64,000 nucleotides of DNA from contig BROE01000020.1 of assembly GCA_036571765.1 (NCBI GenBank), forward strand, positions 1,754,537 to 1,818,536, written 5' to 3'. Shown here piece by piece: positions 10,501-24,490 of this stretch; the first letter of the stretch is position 1; the number at the start of each line of letters is the position of its first letter. Position numbers and translations under genes: made by a program. The notes under the pieces were generated by a model. That model was not told where the DNA came from and did not search any database. It was given only the letters and a program-made list of their open reading frames with translations. The stretch is from Plecoglossus altivelis (Eukaryota; Chordata; Actinopteri; Osmeriformes; Plecoglossidae).

Positions 10501-12769
10501 ACCCCTAAACTCTCTCCATTTGGCTTTCAAAATCCAAAACTGCTAAGTAGCTTTTCCAAATAAAGCCCTGCATGTTTTATTTATGTGCGAGTCACATGCT
10601 ATATGACATGTTTAGCACTACACACTTGGTGTGTCCCCGATATGATTTGGTTCAATAACGCTGTGTCCCATTTCCAGCCATGCTCAAACCCCAACAGAAA
10701 TGAATGGCAGCAAATGTTCCAACAGATACGCAAGCCTATAGGACTCGGAAAACTGAGAAATGAAAGGAAATATTTCATTGTGGGAGTAGTTAAACAAATA
10801 TCTGAAGTGTCTGCATCAGTTTTTGAATCAGTCTAAATAAACTGTCTATGAACTAACTAATAGTATAAATATCCAACTTAAAACAAATGCAACATCGTAA
10901 TTGCCATGATTTTACAATATTGCACTTTATATTTCATTAATCATAAATAAAATGTAATGTTCTTTCTAATCCCACAGTTTAAAATCCCCCCAGGGTATCT
11001 AGTTGTTCTGAAGTGCAGTTTACTGAGAAATAGGTTGAAGAGGACTAAAAATAGAGGGGGGAAACATTCTTGTGGAAAGAAATTAGCGTGACAACCCCAC
11101 AACAACAGGAGGCACCTCTCCTTCATGCTATGCGTCATTTCCAATCCTGTTATTCGTCAGAAACCTGAGGCAGAACGTTGTTTATGACTGGAGACAGACA
11201 CTTAAGCAAAGGCGTGTGTGTGCATGTGAGCACCCATGACTGGCAGCATGTGTAATGATGAGCATATGTGTGTATTTTTGGCTGACAAGTGTGACAGGCC
11301 GAAGGGACAGAGGCTGTTAAAGGAGAGAGTGGCTGAGCAGCTAAGGTGAGATTCCTGTTTGTACACCGTGACAACTGATGATGGGACCAATATCCAATAG
11401 TGCATAGGTAGCCAGTCTCAGGATAGCCAAAACTCAGTAAGAAATATGAGAACATTTGTATCAGATGTTAAAAAAAAAATTTATGCATTGACTGTCTCGT
11501 AATAGTAATTTAGAACAAATGTATGATTTTTTTTATACAGTACATTAGATACTACAATAATTACCAAGTGGAGATTGTTTAGACAGTCTTTTGTCAACCT
11601 TTTGTTGTACTGTTGACTGAGCTGGATGGTGAAAGAACTCTAAACTGGCTGAACATTGTAGACTGAACTGGTGGGAGGTGTTAGGATGGTAAATCAGTAA
11701 GATATTGCATTTATTTAAACAGATGCAGTTTACCCAGACTAGGCTGTCTGGCATTTGGCACTCTGATACAAGGAGAGTTTGCTAAGAGGCAAATCTCTTA
11801 TTTCTGGTGTCAAGGTGAAAGCCATTCCCAAAATAAGTGTTGAGCAATGGTCATTACATGAGATTCATGTTTTCCCAGCTCTTATCTAACAGATGACGAT
11901 GTTGAGTATCGAAGTGTCACAATCACAGAAGCCACCATTGCTCGTGAAGAACCATTGTAGAGCACGATCACTTGTGGACTAATCGATGCCACCTGATGTT
12001 GCATGATATTTGCTTGTTTTCAACCAATGAGCTATTCAATGGCTAGGGTTGCTGGTAGGGAACCTAAACTATGCAAGCCAAAAGCTTGTGTGTTTTTTTC
12101 AGGAAGTGGCAACAATTATCCACAGAGCAAATAAGTCTCGGACTGCTCTCAGCCAATTTCCTAACATTATAAAATTTGAAACTGCCTATGTCCTTGACAG
12201 TCTTACGACCATGTTCTTTGTTTTTGCTCTTTAGTGCATCAGCTTAGTTCTCCACTCTGAATACTTTCCTTACAAACATGTTTTACCTTTTCAACCTCAA
12301 AATGATTCTTGACATGATTTTCTGAATTTAATTTCCCTGTTTCTGGAGAGCATCTCCCCGTGAGGTCTGGTTACGTGGTTGATCATAAAGTTAATTGTTG
12401 ACAAAAATCCATGTAAATCCTTTTCATTGTTTTATTTACTTGACTCACACAGTTCAGTGTTGGAGGGATGTACTGTTTTGACCAGTCATGTCTTTACGAT
12501 CTATAGCCTTGTTGTGTAGATAAACATGACATTTTATGCACTAGGCATTGGAATCAAGCGAAATTGTGGTTTGTTTGCTTGTAGTGCAGGAAAACCTCCA
12601 AGAAAAAGTTGCTATTTTTTTATCTTCCCTAATATAGGCAGATTGATCTGTCAATTATCTTTTGCCAGCTACCCAGGAATGGACAGTATTTATGATATAT
12701 GTATTTACATTACAATATAGGATTTTGTCATTTGGGTTGTTTGTCAGAAGTTGGGCTGGGCCCCTTAGT
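7560..12769. other. Intergenic, nothing recognised
   Basis: The block is AT-rich and has no open frame with recognisable motifs. The only local structure is a two-copy tandem of about 20 bp (CTAGGTATTAATTGATAATT type) at 9462-9501. Confidence 0.5.
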
Positions 12770-13235
12770 TTGAGTGAAAGGAACTTTAAATGCTTCAGCG
12801 AACCAAGACATTTTGGATAATTTCACTCTCCCAACTTTGTAGGAGACTTCTTTATGGGACTTTGTGTTACGAGGTGGCCCCTTCCTGTTCTAAAATGACC
12901 GCACAGCAGTGCATAAAGCAAGGGCCATAAAGTCATGGATGAGTGAATTTCGTGTGGAAGAACTTGACTGTCCTGCACAGAATCCTGACCTCAACCTGAT
13001 ACAACACCTTTGGGATGAATTAGAGTGGAGACTGCAAGTCAGGCCTTCTTGTCAAATATCAGTGTCTGACCTCACAAATGTATTTCTGGAAGACTGGTGA
13101 AGATTCCTATGAACCCCTCCCTAAACCATGCCTTCCTTGAAGAGTTGAGGCTGTTACAGCTGCAAAGGTTGGCCAACATCATATTACATCCTATGTTTTA
13201 GGAGTGGGATGTCAATCACATTGATATGCATGTGA
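12770..13235 (+). pseudogene. Tc1-like transposase C-terminal relic
   Basis: The uninterrupted frame 12909-13100 encodes HKARAIKSWMSEFRVEELDC, PAQNPDLNLIQHLWDELEWR and VSDLTNVFLEDW, the C-terminal third of a Tc1/mariner transposase. The preceding 130 bases fit the upstream part (the FNASAYxDILDNS and LPTL region) with frame breaks. The third catalytic acid in the PDLNPIEHLWDE motif is Gln here (LIQH), so even this segment is inactive. Downstream to about 13235 is the decayed C-terminus (AVTAAKVG-like, then GVGCQ). No terminal repeats were found. Confidence 0.85.
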
Positions 13236-13800
13236 ATTCAGAGGAGAGAATACTTTTGGTAACATTCTGTATCTGTAATCCAGAAATATGTGTTTGTCAG
13301 ATATCATTGCTGGAAATGTTCCTTATATATAATTCCAGGAATCCGTGTGTATATGCCATCAATTGTATCACAGGCGCTATGCACAATCTATAGTTCAGGT
13401 AATCTGTATTTGTGTTTCACTGACATCTTAATTGCCGACTGTATCATCAGCACTGTGCATTAGTGTCAATATAAGTTTATGTACTACCAATTATGACAGA
13501 CAGAAAATGTATACTGTATATGTATTTGAACATTGTTTTTCTTCCATTATCATTATCACTTAACTTTCTATGTTTAACAGCAGTGGAATAAAAAAAACTG
13601 CTTGCTAAAGTGAAATATAGTTGATGTTTCATTCTTTGACTCTTCTTGAATGTTAGAGTATATTGGTGTACTTTCACCAAGTCTCTTGCTGTGCTGTTAT
13701 TCACTAAAATGGAAGAAATACACATTTTGAGCAGTAGGCAGTTTTGACATGCGTGGGTCCCCCACACATTGCTTGCCATGCATGGTGGCATTCACACAGC

Positions 13801-13828
<28 letters not shown>
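13801..13828. repeat. (CA)n microsatellite
   Basis: Fourteen uninterrupted CA units. Confidence 0.95.
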
Positions 13829-13831
<3 letters not shown>

Positions 13832-15506
13832 TTACACATATACACTGGAGAATCGTTGGGAGATCAGACAATTAAGTGTTATTGTAATGTTTGCAAGTCA
13901 ATAACCCAGCTAAACAAGATTCTGTATGGTGTATGAGGAACACAAGAGTTGAGCATAAGTAAAATGCATCAAATAACAATCACACATGCATGGTAACAGA
14001 GCACAACTGACTTAAATATCTCTTTTCTCTACTGAAACAAGAGAAGGGTATTTATACAGACCGGCTAAACCACAGCAAAGACACAGGGGGGAAACATTAG
14101 TTTTTAAATTATACCAAGCATTTAATTCAACAAATACTTATATACAATTCACATACATTCAAATTTTAAATCACAGCCCGTGATATGAAAAGCTTTTTAT
14201 TTTGGAGGCCTGTCACATTGAACTTCAAATTTGAATTTCCCACAGTGTGCTTGTCAACTTTTACACCAAAAGCTGGTTGAAATGATTGTGTTTGCTCCTA
14301 TGTTGTCGTGCACTCTCTTCTCTCCTCACCCTCACAAGGACATTTACATTAAATTACTTCTATCCCCCATACAATTTGCTAGGGACTGTCTGACAGGAAT
14401 TCCAGGTCCTTAGAGACTGGATAGAGAAGGGGTGGGAAAGGGAGGAGGGAATGGGTCAGAGAGAAATTAAATATCCTCACAGCAAGGGGCCTTAGAGAGC
14501 TCCCCCTGCCTTCCCGCTAATACACACACACACACACACTCCAACACCTTCTCTTCCACCCTGTGCCATTCTCCCCTTTTTCTTTCCACTCTCCATGGCA
14601 TAGACAAATAAAGGGTGCACAACATGGGCTCTGGGAAACCAGCTTCAAAGCCCTGTGTGATAATTGACTGCGGGGTTATGTAACAGCGGAGGGGGTGGGG
14701 GGCATTAGGGAACAAGCAGGACTTCTTCTCCAAAGTGCGTGAAGGAATGCCTGTAAATCCATACATTAGGTGTATGTGTGTTTCACAGCTAGCGCTATTA
14801 ACACTGTGTAAATGACTGCTATACATGTAACACAATAACTATTGTTTGCTCTTTAATCCACTAAGGTTTTAAAGGAAACAAACAATCAAAAAATGATGTA
14901 TATATATATAAATTCAAGGGCATGTGCCATGAAATGGTTGGTTTATCTGTGTAATGCTTTTCATTTTATGTGGTTCACACCGTATTAGAATCATGAAAGA
15001 GACATCACAGCAATAAATTGGTATTCAGGAACTTCACAAGAATTCTTAATGAAACTACTTTGAAATAGTCACATGTATTTTAAACGTCCTACAGTCAGTA
15101 CATACACTCCTCCCAAAAATTATTTGTGAACTGTATCTGCTGGGGCTGACAAATGATAATTATGTTAAAACCATACATGTAATCTGAATCTGAATCCATT
15201 ATTAGAGTATACACTCTATTACACTAGTAAGCATATTCCCTGATCACCCCCTTCCCCACACACACATCCTCCTTTCTGCTTCATGTTATGACACTGAGAA
15301 ACCACTCATGGACACCTCCCTGGGCCCACTCACTATTATGTGCTGAAGTGCTGGGAGAGTTCTAGAAAAAGGGATGAAACTGACTTAGGAAGTGGTATGT
15401 GGAACTTTTATATGTTTATAAAAATCGTTCTTGTGTGGCAGATCATGCTCATGGTCCTGTGACATATCCCGAGTACATATTAAAGACAACACACATTTAA
15501 ATAATG

Positions 15507-15538
15507 TACTGTATGCAGAAGTTTAGCTGCATACAGTA
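15507..15538. repeat. Short inverted repeat (12-bp perfect arms)
   Basis: The arms TACTGTATGCAG and CTGCATACAGTA are perfectly complementary around an 8-base spacer. Two G-U pairs and one A-U pair can extend the stem in RNA. There is no coding or terminator context in this eukaryotic region, so a role is unknown. Confidence 0.7.
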
Positions 15539-16629
15539 TGTGTTGGCAATGTTTCCAAGTCAGTTTTGTAAACAACACAGCAATATAGTATGTAATATAC
15601 AGTACAGAGACAAATTACACAAATCTATAAATGTACTTTGTTTCTGTCCTGTATCCACCCCTGGTAATAAAGTACAATTGTGTTTAAGTAAGTTAACAAT
15701 TTGAAAAGGAACAAACAAGCATGTAGAAAAATGGAAAACAGAAAGAAGAAAAAGGAAACCACAGGTCTTTATTGCTTCATTCATAGTGTTAAAACAAAAG
15801 GAGATAAATGTTTACGTTTATCGGTCAGCGGGGCTTTGACGGCAGTACAGTGGGAACAATGTGTTTCCTCTAACAGAGATTGCTCTCACAGCAGCCCCAC
15901 CTAGACAAATGTTACTCAAGGATCTGCTTAGTAAACCTGATTATTTTTGTAACTGTAAAAATAAAATACATGCCTTTGTCAGAGCCAGATCTTCCAAGAG
16001 TCATAGGGAGTAGGTTACCATGTATTTGGGGGGTATCAAGAATTTCTGTGTGAAAGTGATCTTGAAAATCACTCAATATTTACAGTCATTTCTCTTCTTC
16101 TTTTTAAAGTTTTGTGCTGCAGTTGTCAACAATGTTGCATCCTATCCCAAATGTTTCTGTTAGTTACAACAAAAACAGGTCACCAGCATTCCAGTCATAA
16201 CTGCCGGCTTCATAAAGACTTCTTCAAACCTAGATTAGAGAACATAATTGCAAGTCATTCTGTTGTTTTTGAGAAGTTGAGGACAGTCTTTGAGAGGAAT
16301 GGCTTGTAAAGTTGAATACTTTTTATTCTCCCACAATGTGGGTGTGTTGGTCCAAATTCAGCAGTGATAAAGTGCCACAAACAGAACTACACACACATAC
16401 TCACACCAAGTGTATGGCTCACTGTCACATGTTCAGCAGAAATGGTTGTTCATAGTTATCATTCACGTACTAAAGCACAAGAACTAACTGGATTGAAGAG
16501 GAAAACAATAATGTAAGAGCTAATGAAATAAGCACCGCGTGGATTGAGGTCGAACCAAACAAAAGTTGTGCAGGGGTCTTCCTAGCCACTCCAAAACAAC
16601 TCCCAGCTCATGCCACTAAACTTGTTTAA

Positions 16630-16911
16630 GCCTCGTGCTCTGTTTGTATTCTGCAAGTTCCCCTGTTGTAAGGGTCAAAAAGACCCCATCTTTAACTATG
16701 AAATAAAGCAGGTTAATTACATTTTTACCCTGTACCCTTTTGGGCACTGAAATGTACAGCCATCCTGCACATGAATCAGAAATATTTTGTTTTGTCCAAG
16801 TTCAATCAAGCACATGCAATATAAATGGCTCATTGTGGGTGTGCATGTGTGTGCGTTAAACAACAAAATGTTTTAGGTTATTCTGATCTCTGAAGAGAAC
16901 ACAATGATGTG
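16630..16911. mobile_element. PiggyBac-like MITE, copy 2
   Basis: This is the same family as 5045-5315. TTAA at 16626-16629 is followed by GCCTCGTGCTCTGTTT, and the other end, GAAGAGAACACAATG, lies just before TTAA at 16912-16915. The intact TTAA on both sides supports a piggyBac-type insertion. The interior shares CCCTGTACCCTTTTGGGCAC and AAATGTACAGCCAT with copy 1. It has no ORF. Confidence 0.65.
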
Positions 16912-16929
16912 TTAAGAACTTAGGGGTCT

Positions 16930-19900
16930 AAGGTAAATTATTGTGACGACGATTTAAGGGCATGTTAAAAGTGTCCAATTTAGTTGTGTATTTACTTTCC
17001 AATGGTATGTCTATAAAAAGAAACCATGTCATCTGGGTTGTGCTCACTGCCTCCATTGTCGACAGTTTGCCTCAATATTCTTGGGTTCAGAAACGACATG
17101 TCAGCAAAGTTTTTGTAGCAGACCTATTTATGTGACAGTGTTAGGCTGAATTTAGGTCAGAGCTCTTGATTATTTTGACATTGGTAAAATTACAGTATTT
17201 CACAATAGTTCAAAACCCACAAAACTGTGTCAACCATACCGGCAAGAGGGTATCCACTGGTGTAGGAAAATAATCTGCCAACAAACAGTGCATTACACAG
17301 CTATGCTGTAATGCAGGAAATCTGTCTGTCTGTGGTTTATAGTGAGATTCTATGGCAACGGTTGTCTAAGAATTACCTTGAAAATCGGGCACTGTGCGCA
17401 GTTGTAATTTTTCAGATGTTCATTCAAGAACCTAAAGAGGTGCAGTTTGACGTTGTTTGGATAAGTTCTTTAAGATCACTTCCAAAACATTGGCTACCAG
17501 TTTTGCTATAGAACTCTTTCAGCCATGTTGTGCTGGATGAGCTGTACTCAAGCGATCCAGCCACGGATCATGCAAGCCTCAAGGATGTGCATGGGTATAG
17601 CAAGTAATTTGCATAAGACTGGAAGAATATTATTTATTTTAATGTGACACAAAAATTGATTACTTTTAATTCACTGCTGTAACAAGAACCGACTCCATGA
17701 GAGGTCCTAAGTGCAGAGGGGTTATTTAATCAGAAGACAGTAGGTTTCAAACTTCCTACTGTGGATCTTCTAAATCCCTCATCTGTTTATCACCTAAGTC
17801 TTGTCAACCCCAAGCAGAAATGTACCAAAGTCTTGCGAGGTTCTAAAGCTACATTTGAGTTTTCCTTCTCTGTCATTACACTTCTATGTCTGTTCATCCA
17901 TCATGCTTTTAAATTACAAACTTTGCTCCCCTCCTAGTTCAACTCAGGACCGAGCCGCAATGGTACAAATGTTTATGTTTCCTTTTCAAAGTCCCAGGCA
18001 CATTCACTGGAGGTTATCATAGGTCAACGAAAAGGGAAAACAAGCTAGCGCTTTTAACCTAACAGCATAGATTACAGAGACTAAAGAATGCTCATGCATT
18101 TCCATTGTAAAGTTAGGTTAATATTTCAGAAGTAATGTTTGACAATAATGGTAATATTGGAGTCAGCTTGAGAAAGATGCAGCTATGCAAACAAAAAGCT
18201 ATGTATTATATTCTTGGATGGCTTTTACTGTGACTTGGCTTTTGATACACTGTTAAAAGTGATGCTTAAAATGATTTTGTAAATGGATGCTAAAGTCGAT
18301 GTTTTTCATGACACTTAAAACGTAAGAAAAATAGAAATGTGGTCCACAAAGAGCAGTAATTATGCATACTGTCTGAGGTAAACTTGGTGTTTGGAAGAAT
18401 GTGAGCTTTTGGAGGGAGTCTTGTTGTTGAGAGGGGAAGAAACTTGGGACATTGTGTCCAGCTGGATACTATGCAGACCTGTTGTGGTTTCAGTGTTAAA
18501 TAAGGCATACAAATAAGAATGAAACATTACCAGTGCTATATTTTCACGTTACACTTTTAGTTGTGTTATGTTATGGATGCTTCCCAGAAATATGTCTGGA
18601 ATTTTAGTGTTATGGTGGTATGGAATACTCAGTACAGTTACATGTGACAATATACAGTTCAGTACAGGTCTGAATATTTGGCTCTATTGAAATTGACCAT
18701 GAAACAGAGGCACACAGACACATATTCAAACAGATTTACACAAGCATATCCTTCTAAACCCTAACATGCACACAAATAGATCAATCCTATCTAAATCATA
18801 CTTGAGGAAGTCTGATCCTGAATTCACAGATACATTCCAGTAAGTCAGAGGATCACATGAGGAAGGATGATAAAAACAGGAGAGTATGCCAAGTGGAAAT
18901 TGAAGTGGTGGCACAGAAGTGAACTTGTGTGTCAAACCACTGAGCATGAGAAAATGTTGTTTACAAGGCTTTTCGTTTGAGATTAGGAAGAGAAAAAGCC
19001 CAGCACTGTCTTTCCACTCCATAGTCTGGGTACTGATCTGTATAGTCTGTCTTTACCAAACCAACTGCAGCTGGAACCATCATTTATATATATTTATTCC
19101 CTCATACCTGACATACCTGCAGCTTCAAAGACAACTTCACCCAGAGTAAGAACTTTCTTTTCTTTTTTTATTTCCATAATAATCAGGCATGCTGTACTTC
19201 AGCTGTACTCAATTGCACAGTGTTTTAACAATGCATACACAACAATCACACTTTATATAACTTTAACCAAGTTTTGAAGCCATCTTCCTCTCTTTGACAG
19301 CTTCAGTGGGACTAGTTTGGCCTTGTGACAGAACTCATTGGAATCAGATCAAACTAATTTAATATTGTGTGAGCCAGATATGTTTTGCCGACAAGGAGAG
19401 TTGCCACACTAAAAGACATAAGAGAAATGTTTGTCCGAAACGCCTGTCTGACAAAAGGTCCATTAAGATATTTAAACATAACACAGTTGGTGTGTGATAT
19501 GTAATCCACTGGGATAATGGTTTGTGTGATTGTTTTTCAACATCTCCTTTATGTCATCTTGGATTTTGTATTCCCTGGTACTTCTTGACTCCGACAGACT
19601 TATTTTAAACCTAGAGGATCATAGTCTACATAAACAGGAACCGTTTTTCTCTAAAACGGTACTGTATCTTAAATGCTGATTCAATATAAAAACTATGGAT
19701 GAATCACAGATTCAAAAAAACTAACAATATAGGTTATTTATTGATCCACATACAAGATTTAACTGGCTGTATTCCAAAACCATGTTGGGTAAAGTGTGGT
19801 GCTCTGCTTTGACACTGAGGCATGGACTAAAGAACTAAAAACATATCTGAATCTGAACTTTTCCTTAGTGACACGTGCATCAGGTAATTCTCTTGCCTGC

Positions 19901-21810
19901 TTAATTGTTAACTGCATAATAATAATTAGGCTAAAGTTAAGAGGGCTACAACTTTTCTTCTGACCGTCCCTTGCACCAGTTAGAGAACAGATGTTTCTAA
20001 CCTCATGCACAGTAGCCAGACAATTTTAAAGCGCCAATAAAATAACTACTATTTTCTCCACTGCCATGTCCAATGACGGAGCATTTACGTCAGGCTTTTT
20101 TTACGTCGGGCACACCTCAAAGCATTGATTAAGAATCTGATGTAATCATTGTGTAGGACTCACCTTGAGGATCAACAGTTTTGTAAAAAGAAATATGGAA
20201 AGGTAAACATGACTCACACATACTTGTATGCCACAGTAGGCATACACATAGACATGTATTCACACACATAAACTCCCTGAGCACAGACATTCAACAACAT
20301 GGAACACAGACATTCAAAAACATGCAACATAAACTCTTACTTTTTTCCAAGCACATACTCACACAGACGTCTTTTCATAATATAGACAGAGGGTTTGTTA
20401 TGTTATGCCATAATCTGACAAATGTTTGTTTGCATTGGAGGGGTCCTTCTCGTCGTTACAAACCGTGATAGCGAACCCTACAGGGACTTCCTAGAAGTCT
20501 ACTCCTGTTTGCAGTCATCCACATCCACAGAATAGAGAAATGGTTACACAGCCCCGTTCTTAGCTGCTTGAAAAGTCAAACAGGAAGCTGTAATACACAT
20601 GACTATTCATAATCCAAGTTATTTTCAGTTTGTCAAGACCTCAATTTGCTGGATCTGTCCATCCTGTCATACTTGCAAAAAAACACCCTCCTATTATCCA
20701 GCTGAGAGGAATCTGTACTAACAAGGGCTTTTTTAAAGGATAGGCAACCTAAGGGCATTAGGGCTGCAATGAGTAGAAAAACAAAATAACTGTTAGCATA
20801 AATATAATGCTTTATGGAGCACAATCATTTCTTACCCATTTGTTTCCCATTATATATCGCAACGTATTATGGCACATGCATGTCAACCAGATTTCTACAG
20901 CATATGCAGTTTGTGCACTTGCCAAATAATTAGAGGGAGGTTAGTGTAGCTCTGGCAGCTTCAATGTAAGCTGCTGTAGAAAGCTTATTCCTCACAAAGT
21001 TATTCAGTGCAATCATGTTGATGTGCCATAGGGTGAAGGTGATCACATATCTTTTAATAAGGTTCCTGTAATTCTTCCAAATTCATATTTGTGGAATGTA
21101 TTGACATTGTTGGTCAGAATTCTGGAAGATTATGATCATATTTGCCATGTCTTCTGTGTGTGTGCTGTCATAGCGCCAACAAGGTTTCCTAACGTTTACT
21201 TGCTGGGACTGTAAGTATGGGAAAGTACAGGTCTCTGGACTTGCAGAGGTAGGTTGCAGGGGCATCACTGACACATGAACAGGGAGCGTCAGAGCTTTAA
21301 ACACTTACATATGTGGAACAGCATGTGCTCATTCATCCCAGATGTGTGTGTGCTTGCACATGTGTTTGTGAGTGTTAGAGACAGAGTGACTAGAAGAGAG
21401 AGAAGGACACTGAAACAGAAAGGGAGCATAGACTGTTTATGAAAGCAAGAGGAGAATAAACAACTGAAAAATGACAAGAGAATGTTAATGTTAAGTTTCT
21501 TGCATTCAAGCATTCTTTTCCACTTGCCAGAATGTTTATTTGTTTATTTTTGCCACTGGTGTGATTATATGCCTGATTGAAATGAACAGAGACCCAGGCT
21601 CCAGCTCAGCCTGAGGTTTAAACACTTTAAATAAATACAGAAATGCACCAATAATGTAACTTGAAACACAAGCTCACCCACACAGCTGAAACACAATAAA
21701 GTTATGTTATGCAATGAAACGTCCAACAGTTGAGGTTCAAATTTAACTGCTACTCCTTGAAATGGCTCCACTATGATAAAATGGGTCAGAAAAAAATAGC
21801 AGTGAGCAAC
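16930..21810. other. Intergenic, nothing recognised
   Basis: Short open frames on both strands show no domain motif, and splice sites cannot be linked into an exon chain. Confidence 0.45.
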
Positions 21811-21831
21811 TACACACACACACACACACAC
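21811..21831. repeat. (CA)n microsatellite
   Basis: About ten CA units directly at the end of the SINE that follows. Confidence 0.9.
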
Positions 21832-22041
21832 CTGGAGCAGTGGGCAGCTATTGCTCCAGCACCTGGGAAGCAATTGGGGGTTTGGTGCCTTGCTCAAGGG
21901 CACCTCAGTCATGGTATTGAAGGCAGAGAGAGTGCTGTTTATTCACAATCCCCACCTTCAATTCCTTCTGGTGCAAGAATTGAACCAGCAACTTGAAGGT
22001 TACAAGCCTGACTCGTTAACCATTAGGCCACGACCTCCCCA
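21832..22041 (-). mobile_element. tRNA-derived SINE (V-SINE-like)
   Basis: On the - strand the element begins with a tRNA-like head. An A-box-like TGGCCTAATGGTTA and a B-box-like GGTTCAATTC are spaced as in an internal Pol III promoter. The head is followed by a conserved body containing CCTTGAGCAAGGCACC. This order is typical of teleost tRNA SINEs. The - strand end of the body meets the CA run. The + strand frames here are shadows. Confidence 0.75.
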
Positions 22042-22954
22042 ATGACTGCCTTGTCTAGGCAAGACCAAAGTTTCCAAAGCAAAAAGGAATTTGTCAAGTT
22101 CATCTAAAGCACTCATGGTCAAACATATTTTCACACTTTCTCTCCTTTCATAAAACCGAAGGTGGGGTGGTGGGATGTGACATTGCTATAATCGCATTCA
22201 TCTCAAAATATAAAAACTTATATTTATTTTCTCAGAAAATACGTAAGGAAGATAACCCAATCCCAAAACACCCCTCACATTACCCCTTTTATGAGAATAT
22301 CCCAGAATATGCTGAACATAATCGGAAAAAAACTACAAAATTTTATTTGCTTTGGTCATTGAAAATTATTAATGAAAACCATTGCGTAACCTTAGTTATA
22401 TGTAATTTCAGTTCATTATATGTAATTTTTTACTTTAATCAGACAAACCGAAAATTGCTTTGCTGATGTATCTGGCTAGCTAACCTTACAACATTTTTTC
22501 AAGCCCGATTTGTGCATAACAGTCCTTCATTTTTACATGTCCATGTTACTTTTAATCCCTTTGATAGGATATGTGGCCCAATGGACTACTGATGACATCA
22601 GGGTCTTGAAGTTGTCCTATTTCATTGAGAAATATTTCAACCACTACTCCTTGTAAATGTTCAGAGGGGAATGTCGAAAAGGTGGCATGGGATAGGATAA
22701 AAGGCTAGCTAAAAGGTTCAGACATGTGTAATGTTGTCCTGGGAGAATTGGCCTATTCAGCCTAATTTGGCGGTCTCAGGTGAATGAGGTGATCTTGCAA
22801 GGGATAGTTTAGCAAATCAGTACTTGTGACAGTTTTATAGGACAAAGATGTATTTGACCTGGTCATTCTGTTGACTGCCATCCACTGTCCAAATTAGGAA
22901 TTAAACATCTCACATGACCTTTTAGCACTAAATCCAAATACAAGGTCTGTGCTC
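22042..22954. other. Intergenic, nothing recognised
   Basis: AT-rich sequence; a 99-codon + frame at 22167-22466 has no recognisable features. Confidence 0.4.
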
Positions 22955-24490
22955 CCTAAATTCCGTCTACATGCAAAATGTGCCACTACAGGAGACACAA
23001 TGATGGACAAGTTCTACTCCAGCATTCAACATGGCTACAGGGCTTTACATCTCCCACACTTTTGCAAGTCAGACCATATGGTCCTGCTCCTAGCACTAGC
23101 ATACACACCCCTCAGGAAACAGGCACTTACCATGACAAAAACTATAAAAACTTGTCCTGAAGGTGCCTCCCACCAGCTAGAGGACTGCTTCGAGAGAACC
23201 AACTGGGATGTTTTTGAAAAATTTGACCTGGAGGAGTAGCAGTCTTGTGTTACATCAAACACTGCTCAGGGCCAAGTTGGACTACAGTCAGAGGATTGAG
23301 GAGAAGCGAGGAGAGCTTGAACTCTTCTTTGCTCAATTCGAGGTGGAGCCACCGGAGACCACTATTATCTCTCACTAATGTGCAAACTGGAGGGCATCGG
23401 ACTATCCAACTCCATCTGCCTCTGGATCTTTGACTTCCTGTCGAACCACTCCCAGAGGGTTAGAGTAAGCTCATCTATCTCCACAGCCCTCAGTGTCAAC
23501 ACCAGCTCCCCACAGGGCTGTGTGTTGAGCCCATGCTCTACACTGCACCCCCACCCACCCCATCAAACTCCATCATCAAGTTTACTAATGACACCACTGT
23601 AGTGAGGCTAATTTCCGAAGGGGATGAAGACGAAACGGCTCTCGGTGTGCATGGGGACAACAATCTGGTCCTGAACACCACCAAGACCAAGGAGATGATA
23701 GTTGTAATGATAGTGGACTTCAGGAGGGAAACACTGACATGCAGCCCCTGTGCATCGGTGGATTGTGTGGAGAGTGTTGGCTGCCTTCAAATTTCGAGGC
23801 ATCACCAGCAGAGATGGTATTTTCTAAGACTTCTCAAGAAGAAAAACCTAAGTGAACAACTGCTAGTGTCCTTTTACTGCTGTTCCACAGAGAGCATTTT
23901 AATGTACTGTACCTGTGCTTGGTTTGCCAGCTGCAAAGTGCAGGACAGGTAAGCGCTCCAGAAGGCCACATTAGCCCAGGTCATTGGCTAACCGCTCCCA
24001 TCTCTTGAAGAACTGTACAGTTTCTGCTGCCTCTGAACGGCCAATAGCATTTTGCCTGATACGTCACACCCTGGGGATACTCTGTTTGAACTGATACCAT
24101 TGGTTAAAAAAAATATATATACATAAACAAGCAGAAACTGTTTTTATGCCAGAGCCGTAGTCATCGTAAATGCTACTTTACGTGGAAGAAACATTGTAAA
24201 CTGCAAGAAAGTGTGCAAAGCGCAACATTCAACTTTTTAATTTGCATTTTAGGTAGCTGTGCAATAGCTGGACTATGATGAATGTGGATGTGTGCGTGCG
24301 TGTGTTTTAACTTATAGCTTGAATCCTTTTACATTTTGATCTAACTTTTACTTACTTTCTAACTTATTTTTCATCATGTTAACTCATTTTATTAATAAAC
24401 GTGTGTATTTATTCATTCAGTGCACCTGAGGAGATAACCAATTTCATTGTGCAGTTTGCAATGACAATAAAGACATTCTATTATATTCTA
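22955..24490 (+). pseudogene. L2/Rex1-type LINE, internally deleted relic
   Basis: The first part (22949-23239) is the C-terminal part of the apurinic-type endonuclease: YRALHLPHFCKSDHMVLLLA, then AYTPLRKQ and a TIKTCPEGASHQLEDCFER segment. The frame then jumps to late reverse transcriptase: GIGLSNSICLWIFDFLSNHS, SSPQGCVLSP, IIKFTNDTTVV, LNTTKTKEMIV, VDFRRE. Most of the early RT is therefore missing. The catalytic FADD box reads FTND, so one Asp is lost. The copy ends near 24490 with ATTTCATTGTGCAG, an AATAAAGACATTC motif and repeats of TTCTAT, as expected for L2-type 3' ends. Confidence 0.85.

Larger units (their letters stand above)
13240..16629. other. Intergenic, simple repeats only
   Basis: No gene is supported. 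The block contains a CA run and a short perfect inverted repeat, listed separately, plus CA-rich patches near 14521-14540. Confidence 0.5.

Noticed and set aside
21975..22041. tRNA gene on the - strand
   Set aside because: The A and B boxes are present, but the flanking SINE body shows this is a SINE head, and a full cloverleaf is not maintained.
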